64,000 nt of DNA, from contig NC_092628.1 of assembly GCF_039555335.1 (NCBI RefSeq), positions 99,777,893 through 99,841,892 of the forward strand, in the 5' to 3' direction. This stretch comes from Amphiura filiformis (taxonomy: Eukaryota; Echinodermata; Ophiuroidea; Amphilepidida; Amphiuridae). The notes under the pieces were generated by a model. It saw only the letters and a program-made list of their open reading frames with translations. It had not been told where the DNA came from and searched no databases. Made by a program: the position numbers and the translations under genes. Shown here piece by piece: positions 37,732 through 51,868 of the stretch. Each line of letters begins with the position of its first letter. Position 1 is the first letter of the stretch.

Positions 37732-38113
37732 CCCGGTCCCCGCACTCCGTGCATCCGCGGGTATTCATGCTTGTCGGTGAACTTTAAAAACACCCCCTTT
37801 TGCATCTCATTTCGCGAAGTTTTTAGGGGAAAATCACCCCTTTTTTTAGCGATTTCGCGAATTATTTGCCCTTCGAAAATACCCCTATTTTCGCTAAAAC
37901 ATGAACGATATTTCTAATATGCCCATTTCTGGCAAAAACGCGTAGGCTGCTCGATGAAAATGCCCTTTTTTTCAATTTCGCGAACACGTGGTTTGAAAAA
38001 CACCCTTTTTGTGTGTTTCGCGAACCGCGTTTCTTCATCTGAAAACACCCCTTATTTCGCGAAATTTTCGACGAGCATGAATCCCTGCGGATGCTCGGAG
38101 TGCGGGGACCGGG
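37732..38113. mobile_element. 382-bp MITE with 8-bp target duplication
   Basis: Ends CCCGGTCCCCGCACTCC / GGAGTGCGGGGACCGGG, duplication ATTTTGTA at 37724-37731 and 38114-38121. An 8-bp TSD fits hAT. 38122-38774 shows nothing recognisable. Confidence 0.85.
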
Positions 38114-38774
38114 ATTTTGTACTAGGGAGGACAGCCAATATCTCAGCCAAGCCTCGCTGTCTTCGGTAACGCAATCTGGCGAAGGGATACCCGGCTTTTA
38201 GTAGAGCCCAAAACCATAAAAGTCTGTAGAAAACTGGCAGACTTCGCTGAATTTATACACATCGCTCCAATACATGTACCACCGTTGACCAAAAATCGGT
38301 AGCCTATTTTACGACCATGCTTGAATTGACAACCGCAGATATGCTTATTGATGAGTGGGTCGGTATGTACTTACTGAACACAAAGGAATACTGTTCACTT
38401 GTAAGTATCTAAGACTTGGCTGAGTTCAGCAAACCATTTGGCTGTAATTCCTTTGTGGTGTGATCATCTATAATTTTGGTTAACATCTTGAATGTGTTAT
38501 AGGACCATAAAAGGAAGCTAAAAAGGTTGGTTTGGTAAAGTCAAGTGGGGGATCATCATTAACTGCCCGTAGATACTGGACTAAAGACCTGTGTACCCAA
38601 ACAACAATGTCCCGGCTCTACCCTGCAGCACGTATGAATGAATCTTGAACGAACCACCAAGGAACTTAAATATTGCACTGTCAAGTGAACACCTGCATTT
38701 TTAATGAAGACCAAAACAACAGTAACACGAAAGTAATTGGTATTTCTAAGAACATGGACGACATCAGTAGACTC

Positions 38775-41700
38775 TCAGTATTTGGATACGAAGTCGCAGA
38801 TAGCTTTCAAAGCAGCCCAATTCTCTTCACCGCTAGGCTGTATGTATTCTGCTGGTAAAAGGAAACCATATCGGCCCTTGTCTCGGCCCTCGGGACCATA
38901 GCTGAATTGCACTCCTTGTTCTGCGTACATGTAGTCACCGATATCACCAGACACAGGATCTGTATCATAAAATCAAAACAGAATTGTGAAAGCTGAACAC
39001 AGGACACGCATCAACGATTACTTATAGAACAGCTACCAGCTGGTCATATTAGTAAATTGGGTTTTTTTAATCAGTTTATTTCTTTTTATTTTATCGGTGC
39101 AGTCCTGATTTGAGTGTTTTATTTCTCCATTTCCATCAATAAGGAGCATATAGTAAACCCAATGCTTACAAAGTTGCAACAATCTAAAGCAGCTAAAACG
39201 TTAGATTGTATGCTTTGTGTTACGGGATCATGTAAGATGCTAAATTATAAATTTCCAGCCAACTACCTAGTAATTCTACAGCTAGCCCCGTGGTAGTTAG
39301 CACATGAAACTTGAACTGTTTTAACAAATATTGAATGTTTATGAGTACAATGGTAAAAAATAACAAATTAAATAACAAGAATCTGTGTATGAGTTATACA
39401 AAACAATTTTAATACTTACATATTGTATCGTAAATGTTACCATATTCGTATTGTGTTCCATGTACCTTTTTGAGGGCATCACATGCAGCTTTACCACCAG
39501 CGAGCTGTGTCATAAAATGGCATAACGTTTTGTTTAAATATTTATTTGCGGACTTTCATGACTTGTTTGAATTATACTGCCTTGTTGCCATTCTAGCATT
39601 CGCAGGTACGTTTTGTTCCATGCACACAGACAATGTTGATATCTTGTGATTTGCTCGATGAGTCCTATAATGCTAGACACAATCGGACTGTTCCCTTTCA
39701 GAGAAGGTTATACGACCAGACTAGGTCAACGTGATTACAATCAACAATAAATGTTCTTCGCAAAAATGTAACCTCTATGATTGACAAAATGTTTGTTGTC
39801 TGTAATGATTTTTTTCAACAAAAATACTTTAATTTCTCTGATGCCTACTTAAATTGTAAAACAATTCAAATACCCGATGCTGTTACTATAATATTATATC
39901 ATACCATTGCTTCTTTGTATCATGCTGTGCAGTCCCGGGGGGCACATAAAACATTTTGGTGGGTATGTTCCCCCGGAATTTTGAGGTGGTGGGTCTTTGG
40001 GAGCTGATGGTATACCGGTAAAAGGGGGTCTTTTGGAGCTGCGAAGCGGGCTATGAACAAGTAAAGTGGGGACTTTTGGAGCTGCAAACAGTCAAAATCA
40101 ATGGCCTTTCTTGGCTTTTTGATTGAAAATCGCCTGAAAAAACCCAGAAATATGAGGAATAAGCAATTTTAGAGCTGAAATTCTCAAAATCAAGGGTCTT
40201 TCGGAGCTCTATTTTGGTCAAATATAGGGACTCTTTCGGAGCTGCGAAATCAAAAAGGGGGGGGTCTTTCCGACGGAACATACCCGTGTGGTTATTTGTG
40301 TTGAGTACCCCCCCCCCGGGGGGCTGCAGTCTTGACCTTACACATTTTTAAATTCAACTTCTTCTTTTTTCATATATATGTCATGGATGATTAATTTATT
40401 TACAAAATGTTGATTATATACAATATATATATTACAATAAATGTCTAACCTGTGTGTCATAATTAGCAGGCTTTTTATCTGTGTATCCGTATGGCATCAA
40501 CCACAGCTGAGAATATGAATGGTAATCAATAAACAGAGCTACACCATTACCACCGCCCAAACTGGCTATGAAATCACGAATAGCAACGGTCTCAGGTTCA
40601 GAGAAAGGCGCAAGACCTCGGTAGGCTTCAGAACATGGGTATGCGCTAGAGCCCTCACCTGGTAACACAAGCAAACGAACACTTAATGCCAAGTAGAATA
40701 AATCGTCCCTGCCCTCACCGATTTTTGGAGATTTTCAAATATTATTTGCTTCCTTACTTTGTTTCTAATTATTGTTGTGATGAAAAGATATGTTTAGAAG
40801 TTCTTGGGTATTATTTATAAACCCATTGCAAACAGTTTCGTCAAGCTACACCAAAACCTGATCTTGTTATGACAATTTGATTGATAAGGTCGTGTGCAGA
40901 ATCTTGTTAGCTCCAACTTGATACTAAATTTGCTACCAAACACTCTAAATTCACAGAGATTGAATTTGTGCATAGGAGCCCAAGCATGCCAAGGGTCAAG
41001 CAAGCAAAAGTGATACTATTTTCATACAGGAAGAAAACACTATTTTAAATGACGGAATGCTTGCCTTTTGTACGCAGAAAACATATTAAATGAAAACATT
41101 CCAGAAAGCAAGTTACACCCCAGAAATCTAGAAAAACTGGGGCATGAGGCAGACATGCACCCACCATCCAGATGCAGCACCAGTTTTTAGCAATATAAAT
41201 ACAACCAATTTAATTAGCATTACCTATATTTTTCACAATATATGCTAATAGGCCAAACCAAACCAAAATTGTGCATGACAAGTGTCTATCTTTTGTATTT
41301 AAATATATAAATACCCCACAATTCTGCAATCAACCTCACCATCAAAATATTCTTACCACCCCATCCAGTTGCGAAGTTTCTGTTTGGATCAGTTCCATAG
41401 CAGGCGTATCCTTCGTTTGGTTTACGCGTCTTCCTCCACATTCGATCCTGTGTGGTTCCAACAGGGCAATCATTTTATTATATAAGTATGTCTACATTGA
41501 GCAGATAATATTCTATCAACATTTTCAGCACAATATTTACATTTTATTTATAGTATAGTGATTTTTCTTTTTTTTTCTTCTTCCGCGCATTCTTCTTCAT
41601 TCCCCTTTCAACAACTCTTCTTATACTTTTGTACATCCGTGATGAATCCACACTTTAACAGTAAGCGTTCGCGTATGTTACGCGTGAGCGCGTAAAATTC

Positions 41701-44700
41701 GTCATGTCTGGAGTCTGTGTGCGTATCACGCTTACAAGTTGAATTCAGTATTTGGAAGTAGCGGATAAAGATTGCCGTTTTATTCAGTTTTATTGCTGAT
41801 ATCAACAGATGCGTCCGGCGCGTCTGCGTGGTTTACTTCACTCGGGCTGCCCTCGCGAAGTAAACCACGCAGACGACGCGGACGCATCGTTGTTAATCGG
41901 GGATGAACAACGGTGAAACATGATTCTTCTTCTGATGATGATTATAATGATGTACAAATCATGTATTACTCACGTCGGTCCATGAATAGGAGTATCCATC
42001 GACATTTACAACAGGAATAACATAAAAATCAAATTTGTTCAGCAACTCCTTCGCATCAGCACCTCCTTCAACAAGCTTGCATATAAAAGACAACATATAT
42101 CGTTTGAAAAATACAGTACTATTTATAATAGTTTGCTTCTTATGACTTCAATTGTTGGTTATAAGGGTAAGATTAGAATTAGAATAAGGTACATATTTAG
42201 GATTATCAGTTATTTAAAGTAAGAGTTCAGATTAGGGTAGGTCAAATATTGTAACCAAACCATTTTAAAGCACTTTGCAAGAAAACATAGCTATCTTAAT
42301 TATAAAAACGTGTATCATGGTAAAATTATGTTCCATCGCCACAAGTATTTGAATCGAAATTGTAAATCGGGTCTGGATGGAACAAATTCTGCTCTTTGAA
42401 TTTGTAACGATACCACTACCCACCATACGGTATGCAAATTCGACCCACTTCGTCAGGCATTGTCAATATGTCTAGCAAATTTTCGTGGACGATACAGCCA
42501 CGTTTGTATTGTTTTTGTATACTTTTTTTTTTTCATTCCATTCTAATTTTTATAAATATTTTTCTCACATATTTTGCCAGATAAAGTAGAGTTGCTGGGG
42601 TAATCCATTCACGGGCGTGGATGGCTGCTTCAACAACAACAGCTTTCTTGTTTCCTCCTGTGGATATCTAAAACAGAGACAACAACATATAAAATGGACA
42701 ATTAGTGGCATGATCATTGCGGCATAAAAACAATACAATAAAACATATAGTATAACTTATTGCGCATCACGTGTAGAAAAACCATACCCAAACAAAATCA
42801 ATGCTATATTTGACAACCAAATGCCTCAGGTGAAGGTCACTCTCGGGAAAGCTGGACTGAATCAAGTCACGTGATGTAACTGATTCCCCATTTGGATCAT
42901 ATTCGATTTATAACTGCCGATCCTCAATAATTACAAGCCATGCCTAATGTGGTTAGTGAATGTCATTTTGTAATACGCCAAAATCCACCTAAGTTTGAGG
43001 TGCTCAAAGCACAGAAAACAAGTAATTAGCGAATTACAGGAACAAATAACATAATTAAATATTTTTGAAGGAAAAAATAATGATCTAACGGTCCATAAAA
43101 GTGTTTACTAACCATTACAGTTTCGAGTTTGTAATAGATACCTTAATGTAGCCAATATTCCTGCCTTCATATGAAGTACCAAGAGAACCCTCTGTTGCCG
43201 TGATATAAGATGCTGCAGTATCGGTTATCCATTGTTGGATCTATAAATTGTATATAATTATTGAACACAACGTCAAACTGTTATATTTTCAATATTATGA
43301 ACTTCATTTAAACCGGATTAACATCGGATTAACATGTGTATTATATTTCTCGCCATTCCGTTGTAAATACGAATTTAAAAGAGGTATCGTATAAGCCGGG
43401 TCGTAAACACATCTTAGGTACACTCCTTACCGTTTCATAAGAATTGTATTTGTTGTAATCAATAGCCGCAGAGCTGTTCAACCCTTTCTGTTCTTCATCA
43501 ATCAACTCTTGCACATTCTTTATCATAACCTTGGTATGAATTCCTTCGTGAGCTAAATATGTTGCGAGCTTCTTCACGTAGCCTGGTGATATCATGATGT
43601 CTACTGGTTTAGTCACGTTCGAAGGCTCTCTCCAGAAACTATACTGAAAAATAATGCGCCAAAAATCTAGTAGCTTCTAGTAGACAAACATCTAACAGAC
43701 CATTATTTTAATCCCTGTTAAGCCAGTGATATTTATTACAAACATAATATCCTTGCTATTTATCTGTTTCAGCTGTGATGTGCACTGATTAATTTATTTG
43801 ATTATTTAATTTTTTTACAATTTGAAGTTATTTCATGAGAGAGATGAGAGATGCGAACCCCCTTTCAAGTAATAAGATATAAATGGAGGAATCTCGTTTT
43901 CATCGGGGAAAATACAATCATATCTATATTTGGATCTTGGAAATTCCCATATGGCTCAATGTGACAATTTCATTGCCGATGTAGGGAAGTCCAGGCGGAT
44001 GTAATAAAGGAAAAGTGGGAGAGAAAAAAATTGCTGGGGATTTTCCAGTTTTACTACTTTGGTATAAACGGTTAAAGCAATAATGTTCTCGTGGCAGATT
44101 GTTTCACGAGACTGTACTCAGAGCTCTGGACTGTACTGGTGGTAGGCTCTCTAATGTGTTGAATGTCTATGTGCCTTCAAATAAAGGTACCTGTGAACCA
44201 GTCATTTTGCATAGCCATAATACAGCAATAACGAAGGAGATTTTGAGTACACGACTGCCGGATAAGTAGTAGTTATAAATTAGTGTGATTTTCAAAGTAA
44301 AGTGTATACAATCATGTTTGTGTACGTGTAAAATCATTGTAAATCATATTTCGGGGCTCGTGCATTAGACGAATCAACATCACAGCTGACATCAGCGCGC
44401 GTGCATTATTTTGTCTAATTTCTCTCAGAAGTACTGCGCGTTCATTAACCTATAGCCGTGACTACACGTGTACAGTTACTGACTTCCATATATCGGAAAT
44501 ATAAACATTTATTCAAAATTGCTTTTGTACATGTACCAACCTGTCCATCAAACTTCGAACTCTCTAGATTGCTCATTAGATTTCCTAGGATGCTTATCTC
44601 ATGATGAGTTTTGGGGATAACGCGTAAAACCTGGTATCTGTGAAATAACAAATTGATTGATATTAAATAGTCCTTGCAAAATGGATTATAAACACCATTT

Positions 44701-45578
44701 GATAAAGAACAGGTCTTGAAATTTACTTTTAAAAAATGGATTTTAGTTTCATTTGAGCATTGTCTTGTGGTTGATGTGTGCGGCATTATTTTGAATTAAT
44801 CAATATCAAATCGACACCCAAAACACACGACCAAATCATCAGTATTTTAACAGAAAACTATATAAGTTGTGATTGTGACCAACTGGTCCCTGCTACAGAT
44901 TTGGAACCAAACTGTTTTCTTCAACGTACATATCAGCCCAAATAATTGGATGTGTCGTTTATTCCGTTTAGTATATTGCGGCCATCGTAACATTTGATGC
45001 CCGCATTCTGTCTTATCTTCTTTATACTGTTCTCCTCTCAGCTCCTCTCCTGGTTCAGTCTCAGGTACGGAATGCCAAAAATTGAAATCACATTTTACCG
45101 GCGACATATGATTGCGTCCCTTCAAGTTAAGTAAGTGACTGACTGACTGATGTGTGGATGATAATAATGATAAACATGACAATAGCTGACATATGCATCA
45201 AACCCTCTGAATCTCTTTCTTCTATCAGATTAGCCATAAACACGCGTTTATATTGAGAGAAGTGGGACATATTTTGATCAGCGCGCAGCGATGCATGAAG
45301 TCACAGGTCAGTGCAATGCACCAGGAAGTTGTAAGAATTTTTATTTCACTATTAATATTGAATAACATATCAAGTGTGAATTATGAGCACTAGCACTATT
45401 ATTGTTTGTTGCATTGCATTGAGCATCAACAAAATGACAAATTTGCCCACAAAAATAACTTTAAAAATGTCTTGTCCCGATTAGAAAAAGTGTAACTTCC
45501 TTACCCATCGTATCGCACTTTCTCTGCCAAACACAGGGTTGCATAGAACAGCAGTAGTAGCCACCGACCGGTAGACAT
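38775..45578 (-). CDS. Pro-carboxypeptidase A/B-like (M14A), copy C, complete
   Basis: Exons: 45505-45578, 44541-44637, 43431-43643, exon 4 near 43142-43243, 42569-42667, 41974-42075, 41357-41447, 40450-40658, 39420-39504, 38775-38959. Predicted protein 417 residues. Layout and intron phases equal copy B, with one extra codon in exon 3 and one fewer in exon 5. Signal peptide MSTGRW...LCLA; the zinc motif is HAREW, then DPNRNF, DYHSYSQ, and the catalytic Glu in GPEGRD. The loop after the catalytic Tyr reads [10 protein letters not shown] where copy B has [10 protein letters not shown], so the specificity-pocket residue is Gly and the loop differs. This is the most diverged and compact of the three (6.8 kb against 13.8 kb), with few inserted elements, so it probably reflects an older duplication. 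An ATTAAA signal lies about 70 bases downstream (38700-38705, minus). Confidence 0.95.
39935..40323. mobile_element. Relative of the poly-C/poly-G MITE in intron 8 of copy C
   Basis: Shares GGTGGGTATG, CCCCCGGAATTTTGAGGTGG and GGAGCTGCGAA blocks with 29160-29493. Flanked by TGCAGTC on both sides. Confidence 0.75.
41809..41888. repeat. GC-rich hairpin in intron 6 of copy C
   Basis: Arms 41809-41839 and 41858-41888 (GATGCGTCC...GTTTACTT) are almost perfect complements with an 18-base loop. Probably a foldback fragment. Confidence 0.7.
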
Positions 45579-45615
45579 GATTGCAATGAAGGCTTGAAGC
45601 TGAAGTAACTTACTC

Positions 45616-45679
45616 AGTCAGGCGATTCAAGTCAGGTGACTCAAATCAGGTGACTAAGGTCAGGTGCCTATGGTCAGGA
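45616..45679 (-). promoter_or_regulatory. E-box direct repeats 38 bp upstream of copy C start
   Basis: At least four GTCAGGTG-type units in a row. Copy C is otherwise strongly diverged upstream, so persistence of this block points to selection or to independent repeat expansion. Confidence 0.4.
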
Positions 45680-47892
45680 AGTATATAGTGTGTATCAAAA
45701 CAGTGCTTTCAACATGTTCAAGAAAAGTTGTGTTGCTGCGATGAGGAAGTACATTCATTTAGTATCCTCTCTCTTTGGTTTGACATGGCTAATGACATCG
45801 AGGGCTCATCATCAAAGTTTGGCAAAATTAGATTTTGGTACCAACATTTCTAATAAAATAACGGGCTTTCCCATTATTTAAAAAAAACTGTAATGGCTCT
45901 AAAAGTTTTGAAAGAAGAAGTGAACAAGAAGAATGATAACAGAAAAAAAACCTATGAACATGGTCAGCTTTCCACTGCTGCTGCCGCCAAAAAGAGAAAA
46001 TATAATTCAGCCATAACATTAACCAACACTTAGTCTGAGTATAGGTTCGTAACTAAGAAAAAACAGGTTCTACTCGTCGGACTAGTGCCCTGTTTAATTT
46101 AATTTGTATATTTAGCTTTGTTTACAATTTTAAACCATTCCATGAGAGATAGGAACCACTTGAAAGAGGGTTTTTTTTTTTTTTTTTTTTGTATTATTTT
46201 ATTAGGTTCCAAATGCTATTATCAGTAGATAACAAAACATTTTCAATCATTTTCAATTTCTTTGTCAGTATTTTATTTTTTATTTATTTTTATTTTTATT
46301 CTTGCAAGAGTTGGTGTGTAATGACATTTCTCATGCAAGAGAGAAGTTGCAGTGTCTCTTAGCAGATCTGAGTTAGAGAGAGGGTGTAGGTTTTCTAATG
46401 TGTTGTACAGTTTATGTGCCTTCACAAAGAGAGGTACCCATGTGAGCAAGTCAATTTACATATCCAATAAAATGCTTCTATTCCAGCAATATAACGAAGG
46501 AGATTTCGAGTGCAATAAAGTGCGCTTCAAGGGGAATATTTTCATTTGTCAACTTGCTGAAGTCTGGTTGACAAAACGACACATCTGTCAGTAAAGTGGA
46601 TCAGCGCAGACAAAGCCTGTTTCCCAGAGATAGAGAGTGATCATGGTGATTGTTAAAAGACGCACCATTTTTGGAAATTGTCATCTGTGCGAGGATTTTA
46701 TACCAAAGGATATATAATGTCAAGTCTTCAGAGGACTTTGATGAACAGTGAATTTCGCAGGACAAGTTTGAATAAGGATATACATCAGTTATCCGGAACA
46801 TTGAGTGTAACAGAACTTTGTAATCAAGAAGAAGAAGTCTAACTAAGGCTGCTGGATAAGTTATAGTCCTAAACATTGTATGTTATTTATTCTAAATGAT
46901 TTTATGTACTTATGTTCAGTAACAAAATCATTGTTAAGATCATTGTCATACCTTACTTTTCATTTAAGATTCAGATATTGTTAACTTAATCAAACAGTGT
47001 GTTTTGTTATGCATTCTGAAGTGAATTTGGCGGGAAATTTGGGTAAAAGGTTATTGGTTTTAAGTCATTTACGACTCGTAGCAATGTCTACGGACGTAAC
47101 ACATAATTGATATTTAAAATTATCAGCAAATGGGCAGTTACGTAGTTGCAGTTATGTAGTTGCGGACGCACATTTCAGAAGACTTGGAGGACCCAACATT
47201 TCTAAATTATTGAAGGATCTCTGATAGAATTTAATTTAATTCCAATCCCTTTCTCATTTGGCATGACAGATCACAAAAACACATCCGTTGCGGACGTATT
47301 CACAGAGAGTGAACTTTTTGAGTTACTTGTGTTTCAGTTAAAATTCCCTGTAGTGTTCAGATCTTTGATGGAAACTAATACAGTTTAGTTTGCATCTTTT
47401 GGTCAAATTTTCTCAATGTTCTCCGTTGCGGACGTACATTTTTTTTCGTTGCGGACGAAAACAATGAAAAAGTTTGTATGAAATGACATCATTTTTAAAA
47501 ATAAAATGACATCATTTTTTAATACTGAACAGAGATGCAAAATCAAGACACCTCATGCAGAGAAAGTCAGTTATCAACTTTCAAAACATGATAACTTTAT
47601 TTGTTTGAAACCAAAGAAGACTTTAAACAAAGTGGTTAAAGATGGCAGTTTTGGGAGTGAACGTCCGCAACAGAGTCACAATTTTCACATTTGTACAGGA
47701 TAAAAAATAAATTAGCTCTGATTTTCTTGAAATTAGCAGCAAATTGTTCATCTATTCATGGGGATTCAGAAAAAGAACAGTTTGCACTATCTGCAATATA
47801 AAATTACTGAGATATGATATAAAAACGAGTTTCAAATTTTGACCATTTAGTTGACATAATCACGGAACTGCCCAAATATACACAAGTAATTA

Positions 47893-48857
47893 CCTAGCAA
47901 ACACAAAAACGTTTTAAAAACGTTTTAAATAAGTTATATTTTGGCTTTTGGTTTAGGTAAAAACGTTTTAATAACATTAAAATGTCGGGTTATATAAAGG
48001 TCATGATAACGTTTTAAAACGTTTTGTACGAAAACACACTACAACAATATTTCTAAATGTTTTCAAAAAATGTTATTGTAAACTATTTTTGCAAACATTT
48101 TTGCCAAATATTGTGTCAATACTTAAATAACATTATGTTAAAATATTTGAACCCAGCAAACACAGAAATGTTCTTAAAATGTTTTTTTCATTACCTTTTA
48201 ATAACATTTAAATGTCGGGTTTTTTATTTATTTATTTATAACATTCGGCCGAAGCCAGGCTAAACCCAATAGTGCTCAGAGGCTACTAAATTAAAGGGAT
48301 GCCTCCAGATATGACGGGACAGGGATATGGAAAGAGGTCCGATTTTAGAAGCAGGAGGAAAACCGGAGCACCCGGAGAAAAACCTGCGAGGACGAGCATG
48401 GATCGGCAACCAAACTCATATGTGGCACCGCGGGGAATTGAACCCGGGCCACAGTGGTGAGAAGCGAATGAGAAGACCACTGCACTAACCCGCCCTCCCG
48501 GGTTATATAAAGGTCATGAAAACGTTTTTAAAACGTTATTGAAAATATTTTGGGTAAACATTTTTCGCAAAATATTTTTTCAACCCCAAAATAACATTCT
48601 GTTTAGAATGTTTTGTATCAAGTTTTCAAGAATGTTTTTGGAATGTTATTAAAACGTTTTTATACCCTTTATATAACCCGACATTTAAACGTTTTCTGTA
48701 AAACATTTTTGTTTGCTGAGCAGTAGATTATCAAAAAATGTTATGAAAACGTTTTATAGTCTTAATATACCCTTTATATAACCCGACATTTAAACGTTTT
48801 CTGACAACCTTTTATAACCTTTTGCGAATGATGTCGAAAACGTTTTGTGTTTGCTGG
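47893..48857. mobile_element. AACGTTTT-type MITE (interrupted by a SINE)
   Basis: Left end TAGCAAACACAAAAACG, right end CGTTTTGTGTTTGCTGGG, same internal blocks as 31265-31922. 45580-47892 to its left has no supported gene; it holds AT-rich DNA and two weak repeats shared with 44100-44330. Confidence 0.7.
48222..48498 (-). mobile_element. tRNA-derived SINE
   Basis: On the minus strand: A-box GTTAGTGCAGTGG, B-box GGTTCAATTCC, central CTCCGGGTGCTCCGGTTTTC, and a tail of ATAAATAAAT units. Target duplication CGGGTT at 48216-48221 and 48499-48504. The surrounding MITE sequence is continuous once it is removed. Confidence 0.85.
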
Positions 48858-50477
48858 GTATAGGTCTACGAGTTTTAAAATAAAACTCCATAAAACCTTT
48901 GGTTTTCAAGACCAAACATGCCCCGCATTTCGCCGGAAATCACATAAATCAGGCTACTAGTCATGCTAGTTATTGGATTATTATCAGAAACAATCAGAAG
49001 CTGAAAATTACATTCCCAAAACCACCAATGACTGCTTACAGTAGAGGTGAAACAGTAGATCCGAACTTCCATCTCCAGAAGAATAACAAACATATTATTA
49101 GGACTTCGTGAGGTACACAGACACCGGCGTGATCGAGTACAACATGCTAGTAACTAAAATCACAATTACATCTTTTTAGAAATGTCATCAATTTATAGAT
49201 GAACCTGAAAATGATACGTAATTCTTTGTTATAATTCATCGAGAGAATTACAAGATTAAAAGATTAGTAAAAAAGGATAAGTTTGTCAGATTTTTCAAAA
49301 ACAAATATTACAGATGATAATCTACGCTTATTCCATATTCAAAAATAGCTGAAATATATTGCTAAACATGAGACTAAGAGATCTAGTATAATATGACGAG
49401 TGACAACAGGGTGAGTCAAATGATCTCTACCAAATTTACCATGTTTTTTTTTCTGGCATCTTGGAACACCCTATATAAAAATTAATATTTTCTTATGATG
49501 CTATTTACCGATTAGTTATTTCATTAATAAGATTTGCAACTTTTAACCATTATTATACTGATCCATATTTTGCAACAAGGACTAAGAAAGGGGATGTTGC
49601 ACCACTCCTCCTAATTTTCTATTATAAATGTTATATACTGTTATTGTACAAACATTACCCATATAATATCGCTATGACGTCATAATGTGAGCGTACTCTC
49701 GCAAATGTACAAAAGTGTTTTTCTGCTAAAAATTCAACATGCATGCCCAACACGCACATTTCACCGGATTTTCTCTAAATATGCAATAGTGGATTAACAA
49801 TAACTATAGACTCTTTGCATACCTCACATGCGTAATACTTCGAAACCGACTGAGCCATCAGGAACCAAATCTTAGTCGAAAACATCAAATGTTTGTAATG
49901 GTCAAGGATAAGGCTATTTCTGTAGCATTAGAGTCACGCGGTAGCCGTGACCAGCAAGTTTTTAAAAAAAAAAGACTGTTAAAGAAGACTAATAAGATGC
50001 TCCCGCGAGACTATATTTACAGCTAACATTAAAACACTTGACTTCTATTGTTCTATGATATTTTTCGCTGGGTACAAAGTGTATCTAAAACCATGTTTAA
50101 TGTTATTTAGAGTCCCAAATGTAATATCTTGACAACTCATTAATTAAAAAGGACATCAATCCTACAGTCAACCATTGTTTAATAATAAACAAACACTTTT
50201 GCTTCATTTCACCCGGTATTTCATAGCGAAAATTAGTGGAAAATAATGCTGATCCAGAATTTTTGGACAAGGCTACAGCACTAGCGGGCAATCACCTACA
50301 CACTACTTTTTCAGATATACTTCCAATTATACCCTAGCAATTTCTGAGATACCCTACATAAAAATTCTGAGCCCCATTCGCCAAAAAATCAAGTTTTTCA
50401 CAATTCTTTTGTTCTTTCCGGACGATGCACCCATTCATATAATAAATAATGTATTTCGACATAGCAATTTATAGCAG

Positions 50478-50550
50478 AGTCCCGTTAGCTCAATGGTTTC
50501 GGAGTTCGACTCCGCATCCGGGGATCCGAGTTCGAAACCCGATGACCAAC
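50478..50550 (+). other. tRNA-like sequence (probable pseudogene)
   Basis: TTAGCTCAATGG (A-box) and GAGTTCGAAACCC (B-box) at tRNA spacing, but the acceptor and T stems pair poorly. The surroundings 48860-51770 have no gene I can support. Confidence 0.4.
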
Positions 50551-51784
50551 TGTTTTTTTTCAATATTGTATTAAACAATAATTTTATTGTCATTAATCAA
50601 GGATAACACAATTTTAATCATCCAGTGCTATTGTGATATTATTTTTTTTATCAAAGCAAGATGTTTGATTCTCAGGTTTATTATTTATTATATTAAGGGC
50701 CTATTTAAAAAAAAAACCTATAGTGCAGCCGCTATCGCAGAACAAATAATAAAAGAAATCTCTTTATTACTTTCTTTATTTATTTAAATCTGAACAACAC
50801 AACAATCTGAATAACACAAGAAAATAGATCAGGTTACCAATATTTTCTCATTTAAATAAAGTTCTGTCCTACCACGGGGCGATTCGCATGATAATAGCAC
50901 AATAAACTATGTAATATGTATGAATGGTTGTTGAATCCATGGAGCTATTATAAGATGGAGAGGAAATAGATTACGTAACGCATTGAAACCTTGTGCCGAT
51001 TTGAAATCTGACAAGCTATTCATCGAAAGGTACCTTTTGTTTGGGACAAAGGGCTTCCACCATTAAATCGGTAAGCTGACCCGACAGTGTATTAACGCTT
51101 TACCTAGGAGGCTACTGTCAATAAGTGATCAAATGCAAGTCGCGTGAAAGCGCTTAATGGAATGAAAAGTACCTATTGTTATACATAAACCCAAGGGTGT
51201 GATTGAGTAACCGTAAGCACAAAAGGCGCACATTAGCCGCTAATGCATAGTTCGTTGTCACCCCACTGACATTAGGTGCTTCATTTAAATAAATTGAATG
51301 CGCCTGCTGAATGATTACACATCATGGCTGCCATGTCTATAATGGTATTAAATAGCTACGTCCCGGGAGCTACGTATACATGTAACATATAATAAGTATA
51401 CCGGTATAGGCCTATATAAAAGTTGTTTTACAAATTGAGATTTTATTTTATATTATTTTAAGAAGGAGAATGTCATAATCAGTGGCGTACTGAAGGGGGC
51501 AGCTCTTCTGTGAGAGGTCTTGGGAGGGGATGAGGTTGAAGGAGGGGATATGAAGAATGAGAGGGGACTGGAGGAAGAGAGAACAGGGAAGAAATAAAGA
51601 GAAATAAATAAATAGACGTAAATAAATAGAAAGGTAAGGAAAATGATAGGAATGGGAGGGGACAAAACGTAAGAGGGGATGGAGAAGGGAAGGGAGATAA
51701 GAAGAGGGAGTGATACTTTAGGAAAATAAATGAATGACAAATAAATGTAGGCCTTATAATAATTATTATAGAAACTAAACACAG

Positions 51785-51822
51785 CCCCCCCCCGCCCACA
51801 CACACACACACACACACACACC

Positions 51823-51865
<43 letters not shown>

Positions 51866-51868
51866 CCA
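51785..51868. repeat. (CA)n microsatellite
   Basis: CA runs broken by two CCCC interruptions. A purine-rich tract precedes it (51490-51720). 51870-52640 holds nothing recognisable. Confidence 0.95.

Noticed and set aside
46601..46876. 91-residue minus-strand ORF in the 45.6-47.9 kb gap
   Set aside because: No domain, and the DNA is partly repeated at 44100-44330, so likely repeat-derived.
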